This document shows positions 10,756-21,005 of a stretch of 64,000 nucleotides of DNA, one piece after another (position 1 is the first letter of the stretch; every line of letters starts with the position of its first letter). Position numbers and translations under genes: made by a program. The notes beneath the pieces were generated by a model, which worked only from the letters and a program-made list of their open reading frames with translations, was not told the origin of the DNA and did no database searches. The DNA is from Epithemia pelagica (taxonomy: Eukaryota; Bacillariophyta; Bacillariophyceae; Surirellales; Surirellaceae): the NCBI GenBank assembly GCA_946965045.2, contig OX337235.1, forward strand, positions 1,937,508 through 2,001,507, in the 5' to 3' direction.

Positions 10756-11690
10756 TACGGGGGCATAGCTAGACAACTTTATACTCTACTAGCGAAAGAG
10801 CAAGTTGCTAACAACTCTACCTCTAGCTAGCTAAGGTAGGCGAGAACACATGTCTCGTGTAACAAAACTTGTTGTCGTGCTTGTGGGCCTTGAGTGAGCA
10901 TCGCAGGAATAGTTTGGTTCAGCGTACGGAACGACCTGATGTCCTCTTTCTTAACACATCCGTACCCAAGCTCCATGGTCTTTGTCATCAAAAAAAGGGA
11001 AGATCTGGAAAGGTAGAAACAGAGGCACGCAAGTTTTTCAGTTTGTGCTCCTACCCATAAAATCTGTGATAACAGAAATGCCATTATGTTTTGAAGATGG
11101 ACAGAAATGGCTGAGCGAATGGCGAGGCCGCTCCTCATTTACATTGGTTCATTGCTCGCTGCAAGTTGAACATCAACTTTACGTAGCACATAGTACATCA
11201 TTTTTGTCCGGAAAGACTGCACCAGTTGTGATCGCTGAAGAGAGTTCCATCTTGGAACACAACATGTGATGGAGAGAGAATACTCATTTGACAGAAGCCA
11301 CTTTAACGATGCCGCCCATTGTAGGGGAGCTCTTGAGGTCATGCCATAAAGCATCCATCCGGATCCGGATTTCGGTTTTCCAATGAGATGTTCGCCGCGC
11401 GCGAATCATCCGTTGCACCAGACGGAACACGTGTTCTTTCTATCGATACTTACTACGAGGCGATCATGCCATGCCTCATCAAGAGCAAAACCGGAACCCA
11501 TCTTTGTCAAGCGAAAAAAATAAATTTATCGCTCCGTCGTGTGTGGGGTTTTGAGCGAGATGCATGATGCTCCACATGGGAGACAACAGACACAACGACA
11601 CGAGGAGCAAACTTGTCTGTGAGTAGAGACAACAAGATATAGACAGGAAACGACCTCACAAAGAATCAAGGCCTACGAGAGGTTGCTACA
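10756..11690. other. Intergenic, no gene seen
   Basis: This holds the right flank of retroelement copy 1 and the upstream region of the small membrane protein at 11,691. Short overlapping frames exist on both strands, but none shows a start, composition or motif that supports a gene. A short poly(A) run near 11,515 is the only simple-sequence feature. Confidence 0.4.
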
Positions 11691-12038
11691 ATGACATCTT
11701 TTCTCTTTCTAGCAGCCGACTACGCTGTGGTGTTGCTGTTGGTGGTGTTCGGCGCCGCCTTTGCGAGCACCGGTGGCCATCTTCCCATCGCCAGTTCGAC
11801 CAACTCGGTTGTCCTGGAAGCGAAGAGCAATCGTCTTGGACGTCGGGTGAGCAGCTTTGACGCCAAACGACTTTATGAACTGGTCAAGCAACAAGAGCGA
11901 GAAGAAGAAGAGCAGCAGCACCGGCACTATCTTTCAGCCGCCTCGTCTTCTTCACCCTTGTTGTTGTCTCCCGCCTTGCGACCCCGTAGAAAAAGATCGC
12001 CGGAAGAAAGGCGTGCAAGATTAAAATCATGGGGTTGA
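11691..12038 (+). CDS. Small signal-peptide / single-helix protein, 115 aa
   Basis: ATG start preceded by CTACA. Residues about 9-27 form a hydrophobic helix (AVVLLLVVFGAAFAS) that reads as a signal peptide or anchor, followed by STGGHLP. The rest is hydrophilic: a charged coil rich in E and Q (about 65-76), a serine-rich stretch, and a basic tail with RPRRKRS followed by RRARLK. A second small protein at 33,089 has nearly the same N-terminal pattern (D-[YH]-A-x-V-L-x-L-V-x-x-G-A-x-x-A-[ST]-TGG-x-L), so the two are probably paralogues. No known domain. It would enter the secretory pathway if the helix is cleaved; the dibasic tail could be a processing site. The function is unknown. Confidence 0.5.
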   Translation: MTSFLFLAADYAVVLLLVVFGAAFASTGGHLPIASSTNSVVLEAKSNRLGRRVSSFDAKRLYELVKQQEREEEEQQHRHYLSAASSSSPLLLSPALRPRRKRSPEERRARLKSWG

Positions 12039-13183
12039 GAAAAACAAAGAGGTTTACAAGACATTAAAACGGAGATCCCAAAAGAAGGCATACACTTGAT
12101 GCCTTGCTTCAGCCGCTATACCTCCGTAGTATTGATACATGTGGGACGCTGTTTAAAGCTAGAAATTCTATTGTACCATTCTATTTTCCACGTCGATCAC
12201 AGTTCAAAGTGCCCGCCCTGGGCAAGCCTCGTTCCACAAACAATAGGTCGGTCTTTCAATTCACCTAAAATCAAACTCAATCGATGGGTCACTTCAGGCC
12301 AGCCGTATTTTACATGTTCCTCCATGCCATCGAACAACTGCTACTCGCTTCGAACGTTGTCGTCGCCTGGACGAAAGTGCTACCAAAAGTCGCGCTGCCC
12401 GGGGAAATGATCTTGACTTGTCCTCTTGCGTTCTTGACCGAATCATCGGTCTGGTCACACTTTTTCTGGCATGATGTGAAGCTATGGAGTTTGTTTCTCT
12501 AGGGCGGGATTGGTATCCGATGAAGTCGCCGTGGGAAAAAGGACTTTGTGATGTTGACTAGGCCTGATCATTTCGGACTTCTTGTTGTTGTACTATTCTG
12601 ATCAAAGACCTCGTCGGAGATGGAATAGGGTGCACTCAAGAAAACAAAAGCAGATGATACCCCGTTCACAAATTGTGTGTCTGGTGTGCTAGCAGTGGAA
12701 GAAATGTTTGTCACGCAATTTGGCCGCTCTTCCTACTTGCGTTTTGCGTTTACTTTCTTACCCGTATTAGAGGATAATAGATGGGTTGATGTGCCTGGCA
12801 CAACATGCATCTGTGACCTGGCAACAATGCTAGTGCTATGAGCTATGAAGTGAAATGCAATGCAGGATCCATGTCAAGAGAGCAAGCTGCGACCCCTCTA
12901 TTTTTTCGGATTTCGGATACCTCACAGCTGACCGCAATACCCGCCGTTATGATTGGGATGGTGTTTTCCAGTCAGCCTTACGACCTGAGTTTGGTAAAGA
13001 AAAAAAGGGACTGAGCCCTGCCCAATGGGACTTTGATTTCTAAAGAATGAGTTCAGTTTAGTATAGTTGTTCTATATCTCTAATAGAATCATAGAGCAAT
13101 GTGTTAACATCTATGGTTTCAGCGAGCTTCCAGGCTTTTGAGGCAAAACTTGCTGCATATTCGTCTGTCGGGCGAGGAAACAA
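12039..13183. other. Intergenic, no gene seen
   Basis: Only short frames occur here, none with supporting features. It probably holds the 3' untranslated regions of the two flanking, converging genes. Confidence 0.4.
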
Positions 13184-13876
13184 TTACCTCCACCAAACCG
13201 AAGAAGATGGTACGCTGGAGGACATTCCACACACATGAGGACATCCAGCCATGACAGATGCCTGTGAAAAGGCGAATTCGGTGATTGTTCGGCCACTGTT
13301 CCAAAATTTATGTCGTGGCTGGTCCGTTTTCACAGTTTCGCAGCGTTTCGTACAAGGATGCAATCCCTCGTTCTCCTCCACTTTTAGAGTGGCTGATGCC
13401 GTTGTTCGGCGTCCTTTATGGGCCGAACACTTTGATGGAGGTCCTTGATGTCGCAATAACAAGGTGCTAGGGCCACAGTAATGAGGACATCCTGCAGCGA
13501 CAGCTGCATTGGAAAACGCCATTTCTGCGATTCGTTGACCATACATGGCTGCGGCATCGTCGCCATTCCCAAGTCTCTCGGGTTGTGGTAATCCGAATCC
13601 CGCTCGTGATGTTCGGATTTCACCGTCCACGTCAGGTCTCCTTCGCTCATGGTTATGTTTGCTGCTGAATTCCACATCTCTTTTCCGGCTAACGAGTAGA
13701 CTACTTGTCCTTCTCGGGGAGGGAGATGATCGTGACCGACAAAGGTCATTTAGAGAAGAGATACCTTTCGAACTCGACCGATGACTTCTTCTCCAAGCTG
13801 AACTGGATCCCAACAGGATCGCTCCGAGAAGGAGCACTCGCAAAACAAAAGCTGACGATTGGCCTAAGAACTTCAT
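13184..13876 (-). CDS. Secreted protein with a duplicated cysteine motif, 230 aa
   Basis: ATG start at 13,876. Residues 1-27 are a classical signal peptide (basic MKFLGQ, then LRVLLLGAILLGSSSA, cleavage near A-W). The mature part is basic and serine/arginine-rich up to about residue 90. The protein then holds two copies of one unit: IAEMAFSNAAVAAGCPHYCG (about 114-133) and ITEFAFSQASVMAGCPHVCG (about 199-218). They share the frame I-x-E-x-AFS-x-A-x-V-x-AGCPH-x-CG. Between them lie further cysteines (SKC, HPCTKRC). Paired C-x3-C units in a secreted protein suggest disulfides or metal binding. No enzyme family is recognised. Short antisense frames in the same interval lack these features. Confidence 0.65.
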   Translation of the reverse strand: MKFLGQSSAFVLRVLLLGAILLGSSSAWRRSHRSSSKGISSLNDLCRSRSSPSPRRTSSLLVSRKRDVEFSSKHNHERRRPDVDGEIRTSRAGFGLPQPERLGNGDDAAAMYGQRIAEMAFSNAAVAAGCPHYCGPSTLLLRHQGPPSKCSAHKGRRTTASATLKVEENEGLHPCTKRCETVKTDQPRHKFWNSGRTITEFAFSQASVMAGCPHVCGMSSSVPSSSVWWR

Positions 13877-15251
13877 CGTTGTACTCGGTATACCACTGCA
13901 ATAGAACTTTATGACAACGTTTATTCACCACGACACCATTTGTTGCTGGTTTCTTGTTCTTGCTCCGTGTGAGGTGCGCGAGGCATCTTGATCTTGATCT
14001 TGATGTGTCCACCTTGCGAGTTCGTTCTCCAAGACAGTCTCTTGACTTTGTTTAGTACAGTCTGGATATATAGTATGGTATGTCCGACTCGATATTTTAA
14101 CCTTAACTCTGTGTGTATTGTTTATGTACGTTGAGGTTATCTGTCCCAAATCGATGGCGTCGTCGTCGACGATGATGACATCTTTTTCCATATCCTATTT
14201 CGACGACATTTGCAATCATTCACATGACAAAAGGGAAGTCATTAATGCAACATCTTCAAGAATGATCGAGACGACTCTTTGATTACGAAGGATCCACAGG
14301 CATCCGTGGCCGCTCTCAATAGACAAGGTAGCGGGTAGTATGACGATCTACCGAAACTACGTGAGACTCTGATGAGCTATGCCAACAGGAGGTACAAAAA
14401 TCACTGATACAGCAGGTTAACCATTATGGCTGCACTTCGCTTACGGATGCCGAACGAAGGATTTGGTACATGGCATGAAGGCCGAATCTCAATGGAGTTA
14501 CTTTGTTCTCGCACAGTTATTGGCACATCTGGAGCGCAAGCTGTGGGAACGGCATTTGACGGCAACGATTGTTGGTCTTGCTTCTCTCTATCGAACATGC
14601 CCATCTCAGACGCGGGAATGCGGGGCTTGGCCTTGGCCATAGTGGGTCGGCACTGGCATACGATTGTTCTCGGGTTCACCAACATAACAAATGTCGACTT
14701 GAAATCTTGTCACGTACCCTTGTGTTCGGCGAATCAATATTTTGCAACACTTGCGGTTGTCCCTTGTGCGGGTGTGATACGATTGGCCATGGCCTTGCAG
14801 CGAAAACTGGTATATGACAGAACCATATCCCGTGCTGGAGAAGTTAGGGTTGCGAAAAGAATGAGAATGTGACGACGTCACCATGCTCGAGTGTCAAACG
14901 CAAGTTTCCGAGCACGAGACACTGAAGATTTTTGTCGCTGAGTAGACGATACACGCCGGAGATACAAATGCTTCCCTTGTTACCATGTTCACACAAGTCG
15001 TAACGTTTCGAGTTGTGTTCTGTGTTGCCTCCACTCACGTCGTTCAAAAGAGATGGCCTGTGGCTGAATTTCTCTGTACACAAGCGAGGAATAGTTCCAT
15101 GGTACGGTTGGGTTCTAGTCCATTGGTTGTTGATGATCCCCCAGGATGTCATTGTGTCTTCAAAAACTCATCTTCATCATGTACACGAGACGCCGGTGGA
15201 TGGATGACTTGATCGCCTTGTTTCCGACCCAACATCCCTCTATGCAAAAAT
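13877..15251. other. Intergenic, no supported gene
   Basis: Fragmented frames occur on both strands. A short TTGATC-type tandem repeat lies near 13,986-14,005. Minus-strand frames at 14,690-15,150 contain a peptide (LTLEHGDVVTF) that superficially resembles a dioxygenase strand, but there are stops and no complete domain. Confidence 0.35.
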
Positions 15252-15509
15252 ATGCAAGCAACACAGATTGGGCCTAACAAAGAGCTAGTTCGAAAGCGAA
15301 TCAAAGCTTTCACGGAGCCAATGAAGAACATTGTTGGGGTGCCTAAGATTGTTGGACTTGTCGGTTCGGTTCTTCATGACAGTTATGAGGTGGTGGACCT
15401 TCCCGAAACTGAAAGTCCCTTGTTGTTGGCTTGTGACCTCGTGGCTAAGTCGATTGTGTGCAATAAGGATGGAATCCCATACCTGGTTCCCGTAAGATGT
15501 CGAATATGA
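15252..15509 (+). CDS. Possible small protein or exon, 85 aa
   Basis: The ATG-initiated frame has globular, protein-like composition: a basic helix (ELVRKRIKAF), a hydrophobic stretch (VGVPKIVGLVGSVL), then alternating acidic and hydrophobic residues ending in PYLVPVRCRI. The opposite strand is also open over part of the interval, so coding status is uncertain. It could be a lone exon, a fragment of a decayed gene, or chance. No family is recognised. Confidence 0.22.
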   Translation: MQATQIGPNKELVRKRIKAFTEPMKNIVGVPKIVGLVGSVLHDSYEVVDLPETESPLLLACDLVAKSIVCNKDGIPYLVPVRCRI

Positions 15510-15710
15510 CGGAAGTAGAGTCTCATGAGACAAGCAAGCAAATGGTGGTGTAGGATGCCGCAAAGCACCCCCTATCGAGTTAGAAATACTTAGGAAAAGA
15601 AGCTTCAAAAGTTTTTACGGTATAAACCCTAACCCCAGTGCCGGTAGTAGTCCGGAGTCCAACCAACCAATGACGTCTTCCCGTAACCCCACCAGAGCTA
15701 TTGGCATCAA

Positions 15711-15734
15711 AGAGAGAGAGAGAGAGAGAGAGAG
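15711..15734 (+). repeat. (AG)12 microsatellite
   Basis: Twelve uninterrupted AG units in intergenic DNA, about 850 bp upstream of the monooxygenase start. Confidence 0.9.
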
Positions 15735-16140
15735 TGAAAGATGACTCTTAAGTAGTTGGACCCATGCGCCAAGAACAAGCGGCTGTTGATGGTTACAAAA
15801 GAGGAGAGAGACATCACATGAGGAGACCAATGACAATGACCCGACACAGTCATGGAAGATGAGACAGTTGAGTCCTTTTTCTTAATTTCAAGCGACCACC
15901 ATTGCCACTCTCGAAACGGAGAAACAATCTACTCCCTACTCCCTACAGCGTCTACAACGAAAACATTCGGAATTCGGATGGGGAAACTACTGCCAGTGTT
16001 TTTGTTGGTCTTGGTGGCGCGTCGTCGACAGCACAGCTGGATGACATCGTTGATTTTGATAGGGGAGATAGACAAGTGAAAGTGAAACCCGTCGAACACG
16101 AATCGGATTTTGCGGGGAAAGATAAAAATCCCGTCTGCGG

Positions 16141-16168
16141 CGGACAACGGACAACGGACAACGGACAT
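16141..16168 (+). repeat. Four tandem CGGACAA units
   Basis: Three perfect copies and one copy with a final T form a 28-bp array about 420 bp upstream of the monooxygenase ATG. The surrounding DNA (15,510-16,584) is open on both strands in places, but no frame there has convincing coding features. It is best read as the promoter and 5' untranslated region of the monooxygenase. Confidence 0.7.
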
Positions 16169-16584
16169 CATACATTTTTTGAGCGACCAATTATCGAGAC
16201 GTACGGCTTCGGAACACCGACGAAGTTCACGTTTGATCCAACGAAGGTGATAGAAGTTGAAGAAATCAATCAAGATACCGAATCGATGTCCAATGTCCAC
16301 CAAGGCCTTTGGTCTGGTGTCTGTTACCTTACCAATTACCAACGCTCCAACATGCATATGGTTAATGGTAACGACACCAGAACGCAACGTGGTCTAGTCT
16401 TCTGTCAATAAACGTGCCACCTTTGTTCGAAACCACATCATCGAGAGTGTGGGCAAGAACGAAAAACGGTGTCAACTGTCAACTACTCCGAAAAGAAAAG
16501 ATACAAACAAAAAATTGTCTCTGTGTGGTTATTGTTTCAAAAAGATTTAGTTTCGAAACACCCTCACCTTACAGCATCACCACA

Positions 16585-18295
16585 ATGGCCGCTATTAGCA
16601 GTGCCCCCGAGAAGATTCAATCCGTGGCCGTTATTGGCTTGGGTCCTGGCGGTTTGTCGTCTATTAAAGAATTCAAGGCCGCCGGCATTCCCACGGTGAT
16701 TGGCTTTGATGCCAGTGAATCCATTGGAGGCCTTTGGCGTCGGCAATCCAACAAGGCCAATGGTGTATACCAGGAATTGACCATGAATTCGACACGAAGT
16801 ACGTCCGAATTTTCTGATTTTCCGTGGAACAAAGAAGATTTTGCCGAATATGCCAACAAAGACGAATATGGCTATTTCCCCAATCAAGCCGAAGCCGGCG
16901 CTTATCTGGAAGCCTATGCCAAGCATTTTGATTTGGCATCGAGTTTTCGTCTGGGTACAAAAGTAACGTCAATTGTTCGCCAACCGAGCAATGGGAGATT
17001 TCTCGTCCGGACAGTCTCTGTAAAGGGAACAAACAAAGAGGAGCAGACTCAGGAGTTTGATGCCGTCATGATGTGTACTGGACGATTTGGGGTGCCTCGT
17101 AATCCCCTCCAACAGAGCGGTGTGCTAAAGGATTTTACCGGCCGCGTCTTACACCATCAAGAGGTGAAATCCCTGACAGATTTCCCCAACCAACGAGTCT
17201 TGGTGGTGGGTGGCAATGTGTCGGGCCCCGATCTGGCCTATCATTTAAGTATGCATCCAGCGAGTACATGTCAAAAACCCGTGGTCAATGCATGGAGGAC
17301 ACCGCATTATGCAATGTGCAAACTGTCAAAGAAAGGCAAAAATTTAGAATTGGTACGTTTTCGTATTCTTGTATTACCATACTGTGTTGTGTTATGTTCT
17401 GACAAATCTCTTTCGGACACTTTTGGATTCCTTGTCTGAATGTGTAGGTGCCCTTTAATCGTCTTGCCGTTTGGCTCAAGCCCTATTTGCCCCTGAGCAT
17501 GGCCCTCACCGGTTTTCAATCGGCCATTCTCCAGCACTTTCCTAACCAAATAACGGCAGACATGGTCAATGGCAATCAGGACCTCGTTCCTCCCAAAATT
17601 TAAAGGACGGAGCCGTTTGTTACACGACAGGCTATGTCGATGCCGTCAAGAGTGGCCAGTTGCAAGTGAAACCGGCCATTTCCAAGGCAAATCGCAAGAC
17701 AATTACCTTCACCGATGGTACGAGTCAAGAATTTGATGTCATCATTTGTGCCACCGGATGGAAGGGTGTGGATCTAGACCTCTTCGAACCTGCCTTACAG
17801 GAGCAGTTGGGCTTTGTCGGACCGTCGGGCATGATGGATGTAAGGGCCTATAAGCGTACCTTGGTTCCTGACATTCCCAACTTGGCCTTTACGAAGTGCG
17901 ATTCCTTTGGAGGTCTCTTTCCTCAATTGGAAATGCAAGGTCGATACGTTGCGGCATTGTGGAGTGGCAAAATCAAACGTCCTAATGAGGACAAAATTCG
18001 AAAGGCGGCAGAGGCGTTGTTGGCCTTTCGTCAACAGAGCAAACATTGCACATACGACGGTACATTTGACATTGCGGAGCCCCTTGGGGACGAACTGGGT
18101 GTAACACCAACTCTTTACCAAGCTCTCTGGAATCCATCGGAATTGTTGCTGGGTCCACTCTATGCCTGTTATTATCGGACCAACCCGGCTATCGATGGCG
18201 AAGAGGTCGCCGCAAAGGCGAGGGAACGATGGGAATGGTGCAAAGCCAATCCGGCCATTTACCACGACTTGGATTCCCTTCCTGCCAATCAATGA
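16585..18295 (+). CDS. Flavin-containing monooxygenase (FMO-like), at least two exons
   Basis: An FAD- and NADPH-dependent oxygenase of the class B FMO type, which inserts oxygen into soft nucleophiles such as amines or sulfides. The start is the ATG at 16,585, in CACAATGG; upstream in-frame sequence is not protein-like. Exon 1 (16,585-17,352, 256 codons) has the FAD-binding GLGPGG near residue 15, GGLWRR after the second strand, an FMO-type F-x-G-x3-H segment (FTGRVLHHQEV) and the NADPH site VVGGNVSG. The intron at 17,353-17,447 runs GTACGT...GTAG in phase 0. Exon 2 resumes at VPFNRLAVWLKP; the C-terminal part has the CATGWKG box. Around 17,600 the frame meets TAA and must shift by one base to reach GAVCYTTGYVDAV. 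This is either a one-base deletion in an A/T run or a 41-base intron (GTCAAT...TTAAAG), which would also keep frame. Length is about 525-540 residues, normal for the family. Confidence 0.85.
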
Positions 18296-18541
18296 GTACT
18301 TTTGTCTCAGCCATATCATTCGATTTCAGCAGAGGCGAAAATCTAGAAAGTACCGCAAAAGATTTCGTCAGCTTTCGAACAATAACCCTAGGGAGGGACG
18401 GATTAACACCAATATCATCTAAAATATTTTATCTTTTGTCATAACATCACTTTTGTGGACCCCCGAGCCTCCGTTCAATCGACAATAACCCTGTTATCGG
18501 ACACGAACGAGCTCTGTCCCTTTTGAATCAACTTTGTCTCC

Positions 18542-19629
18542 TCAATCCGACTTGTTGTTGTCCATCACTTTCATTTCAATGTGACAGTCAGAGGCACGGG
18601 AGAGAGCAGAATAGGGTCCACGGTGAAGAAGCTTTTCAAATTCATTTTCCCAGAGGTCCAGGGCCGTCACATCGTTCTGGTTGGTGCGTCGAAGCATGGC
18701 GGCGGCTTGTCCTTCGGCATGCCCATCCTGAGAGGAGGCATAAAAGCTTCCAGAGAAGTAACCATACTTGGATTGCCAGACAATACCAGTCAAGGAGTCA
18801 ATCAAAGAGCTCACTTTCTCGACTTCCGGAGTACTTGCCATATTCTGGATAAGCTTTTTGTTCTCATCAGAGGCATGGACATTGTTGAAGGCATTCTCCA
18901 ACTCGGATGCAGCAAAGCCTTCTTCCGAGGAAGTCAACACATCCCAGTCGACATTCTGGCACTCCACACGAACAGCCGTGGCCTCGACAGACAGTTTTTC
19001 ATGCTTGGTCTCCACAGTACAATCAGCGGCATTTTTGAAACAAGTCATACCGCTCTCCTTGAGAGCACGAGTGAGCTTCTTTTCCCATTCTTTCTTGTCC
19101 TTCTTGTCCATGTCTTTCTTGTCCTTCTTGTTGTCCATGTCTTTCTTGAGTGCCATGGTATTTGAGGCAGCAACGGAAACATCGTCGTCATAAGGGTAGT
19201 AGTCGTCATCGCAGAGGTAACAATCAAGATGGGAACCGGATCCACCGCTTTGTAGTCACAAACAATCCAAGAGACAGATATCCACAAAGGTGAGCGCAGG
19301 GTTCTCATGGCACTGTACAAAGATGGAACGCGCAAGCTCGAAAAATCTTACCCCTCCGGATAGAGCACACGCCGATCGTTCTTGACGGGCGGAGGCGGGA
19401 TGACACCTTCCCATTTCGTTTCCGACAGGGTCCAAACAGGCGAGAACACTTCGTTGAATGTTTTTTGGAGGAGTGAAGCAAAGACCTCGTGTTCGTTCGG
19501 GTCACAAGAGTAAAAATCCACATTTTGGCACATGGTCTTTTCGTGAAACTTGAGAACGGTATGGGCCGAGGCACTGTGGATCATGGTGGTGGCAAGGACC
19601 GAGAGGGAGGAAAGACCAAACAACTTCAT
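18542..19629 (-). CDS. Secreted protein with two diverged copies of one unit, two exons, 327 aa
   Basis: Exon 1 runs from ATG at 19,629 to 19,352. A 104-base intron (19,351-19,248, GTAAGA...CAAAG) splits a glycine codon. Exon 2 runs from 19,247 to the stop at 18,542. Splicing joins VLYPEG to GGSGSHLDCYLCDDD in frame. Residues 1-22 are a signal peptide (LSVLATTMIHSASA). Two segments align: CQNVDF...EVFASLLQKTFNEV from residue 34 and CQNVDW...GFAASELENAFNNV from residue 189, with the cysteine-to-FA spacing differing by one residue. Between them are an acidic tyrosine-rich patch and a lysine/aspartate linker with DMDKKDKK repeats. Six or more cysteines suggest disulfides in an oxidising compartment. 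The family is not recognised. Confidence 0.75.
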
Positions 19630-20149
19630 GGTTTGCGAGAGAGAGAGAGTATCAAAAAGAACCGGATTGCCTTGATTGTTTGGCTGGAGCGAAAATTGTG
19701 AGAGAAGATGGAGAACCGCAAACGGACGGATCGAGTTGAGAAAGATTTCAATGACCCCTGAACCGGGGTTCTGGTCTTCAAATGACCCTTGTTCTTGTTC
19801 CACTCCACGGGTTCAGAGAGTTCATCGTGGTTTGTTCCTGACAGGTGAACATGAACAAAGTGGTACGGAACTTTGTGATCCCGCTCTTTGACTCTGTGTA
19901 TAAGCTTTGTTCTCAAATGCCTTTTTTGCTGGGAGTCAACGGCGGTCTTCTTGTCCCAAATGACAGTAAAGTCATGATTAAACGTATCGTGGTTTCGACA
20001 GTGGTTTCGTCTGGGAGGAGGCGGCAGATTCTAGAGGAACAGCGATAATCCCGCCAACGTTACAGATTACAGCTCTCCTCGTAGTACTTATTTCAGTATG
20101 TGTTGATATCGAGTACGACCAAGTCACACAGCAAAGAGGAGGAGGGTGG
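19630..20149. other. Upstream region of the secreted repeat protein
   Basis: It contains a short GA-rich run just above the start at 19,629. No gene is supported. Confidence 0.4.
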
Positions 20150-20651
20150 TGGGAGTCAAACAGGAGAAAACAGGGTGGGAGTCAAACAGGCACGTGGCGT
20201 TTGGATTGCGGCATTGGACATTGGATGCTGGTTCCGTCAGATCCCGTGGGGGACACGATACAGGTGGATCAGCCTGCCGCTGGTACTTAGGTTCGGTTGG
20301 AAGGTGGTGGGTGGGAGTCATTGTCCAAAAAGGACGAGGAGGGGAGTCGTCGTCGAGGGTGGTGGGAGTCATATGTCGGAAAATGTGAGGATTGAAAATG
20401 GGAGTCAAAATTCTTGTTGGATTGCAACCGAACATCTATAAGTTTGTATCCGCTTCCATCCTTCACATCTCATGGACAACGGAGGCGGTTCTTCCTACGG
20501 ATGCTTCTCGTTCCAACCCCATCATTCTTGGATCCATTCAGTGGGAGTCAAATCAAGGTCGGGAGCTTCCCTTCCCCCGACTGGCTTTGCAGTTTCTTGT
20601 GGCTCGTTGCAATATAGAGACAGGCCGAAATCGTCCAAAGTGACGACTCCC
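20150..20651. promoter_or_regulatory. Cluster of GGGAGTC motifs (seven forward, one reverse)
   Basis: GGGAGTC occurs at 20,151, 20,177, 20,313, 20,342, 20,364, 20,400 and 20,543, and its complement at 20,645. Most copies extend to TGGGAGTCA. The spacing is irregular, so this is not a plain tandem array. Chance expectation for a 7-mer on both strands in 500 bp is well below one. The cluster lies between a leftward gene starting at 19,629 and a rightward gene starting at 21,006 or 21,144, where a shared control region could sit. A regulatory role is inference; a decayed minisatellite is the alternative. Confidence 0.35.
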
Positions 20652-21005
20652 ATCTGAAGGATGGAGATCAGATCTGGAATCATCTGGTGTACTCCGTCTG
20701 TTCCCACTCACGTCAAAAGCCTTGGCGTTGCAGAGAGGCAACCTGCTGCTAGCCCTAATTCCTCCCAGCGGGAATTGAACTAGTAGCGCCTTGCATCACG
20801 TAGCAGATTCCCACGGTCCTTGTTGGCTTTGCTGGTTGCTGATGAAACATGCAATCATGTCCATTGTCAGTTCACATCACGAACAATGACATGCGCGCCG
20901 GACCGTTCGCCAACTCGGAACCTCAACACACCTAGGCGTTAGGGATGGATAGTTTACAGATAAAGTCATAGACCTCCAATATCCAGTCGATGGGGAAAGC
21001 TATGT

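Noticed and set aside
14690-15152. Minus-strand peptide LTLEHGDVVTFSFF suggesting a 2-oxoglutarate dioxygenase remnant
   Set aside because: The metal-binding H-x-D and the arginine region are absent and stops occur on both sides.
15902-16411. 169-codon frame upstream of the monooxygenase
   Set aside because: The opposite strand is open over the same interval, it contains the CGGACAA tandem array, and no protein feature is seen.
20740-20800. Sequence resembling a tRNA T-arm (GGGAATTGAACTAG)
   Set aside because: The stem does not pair and no anticodon arm or acceptor stem can be formed around it.
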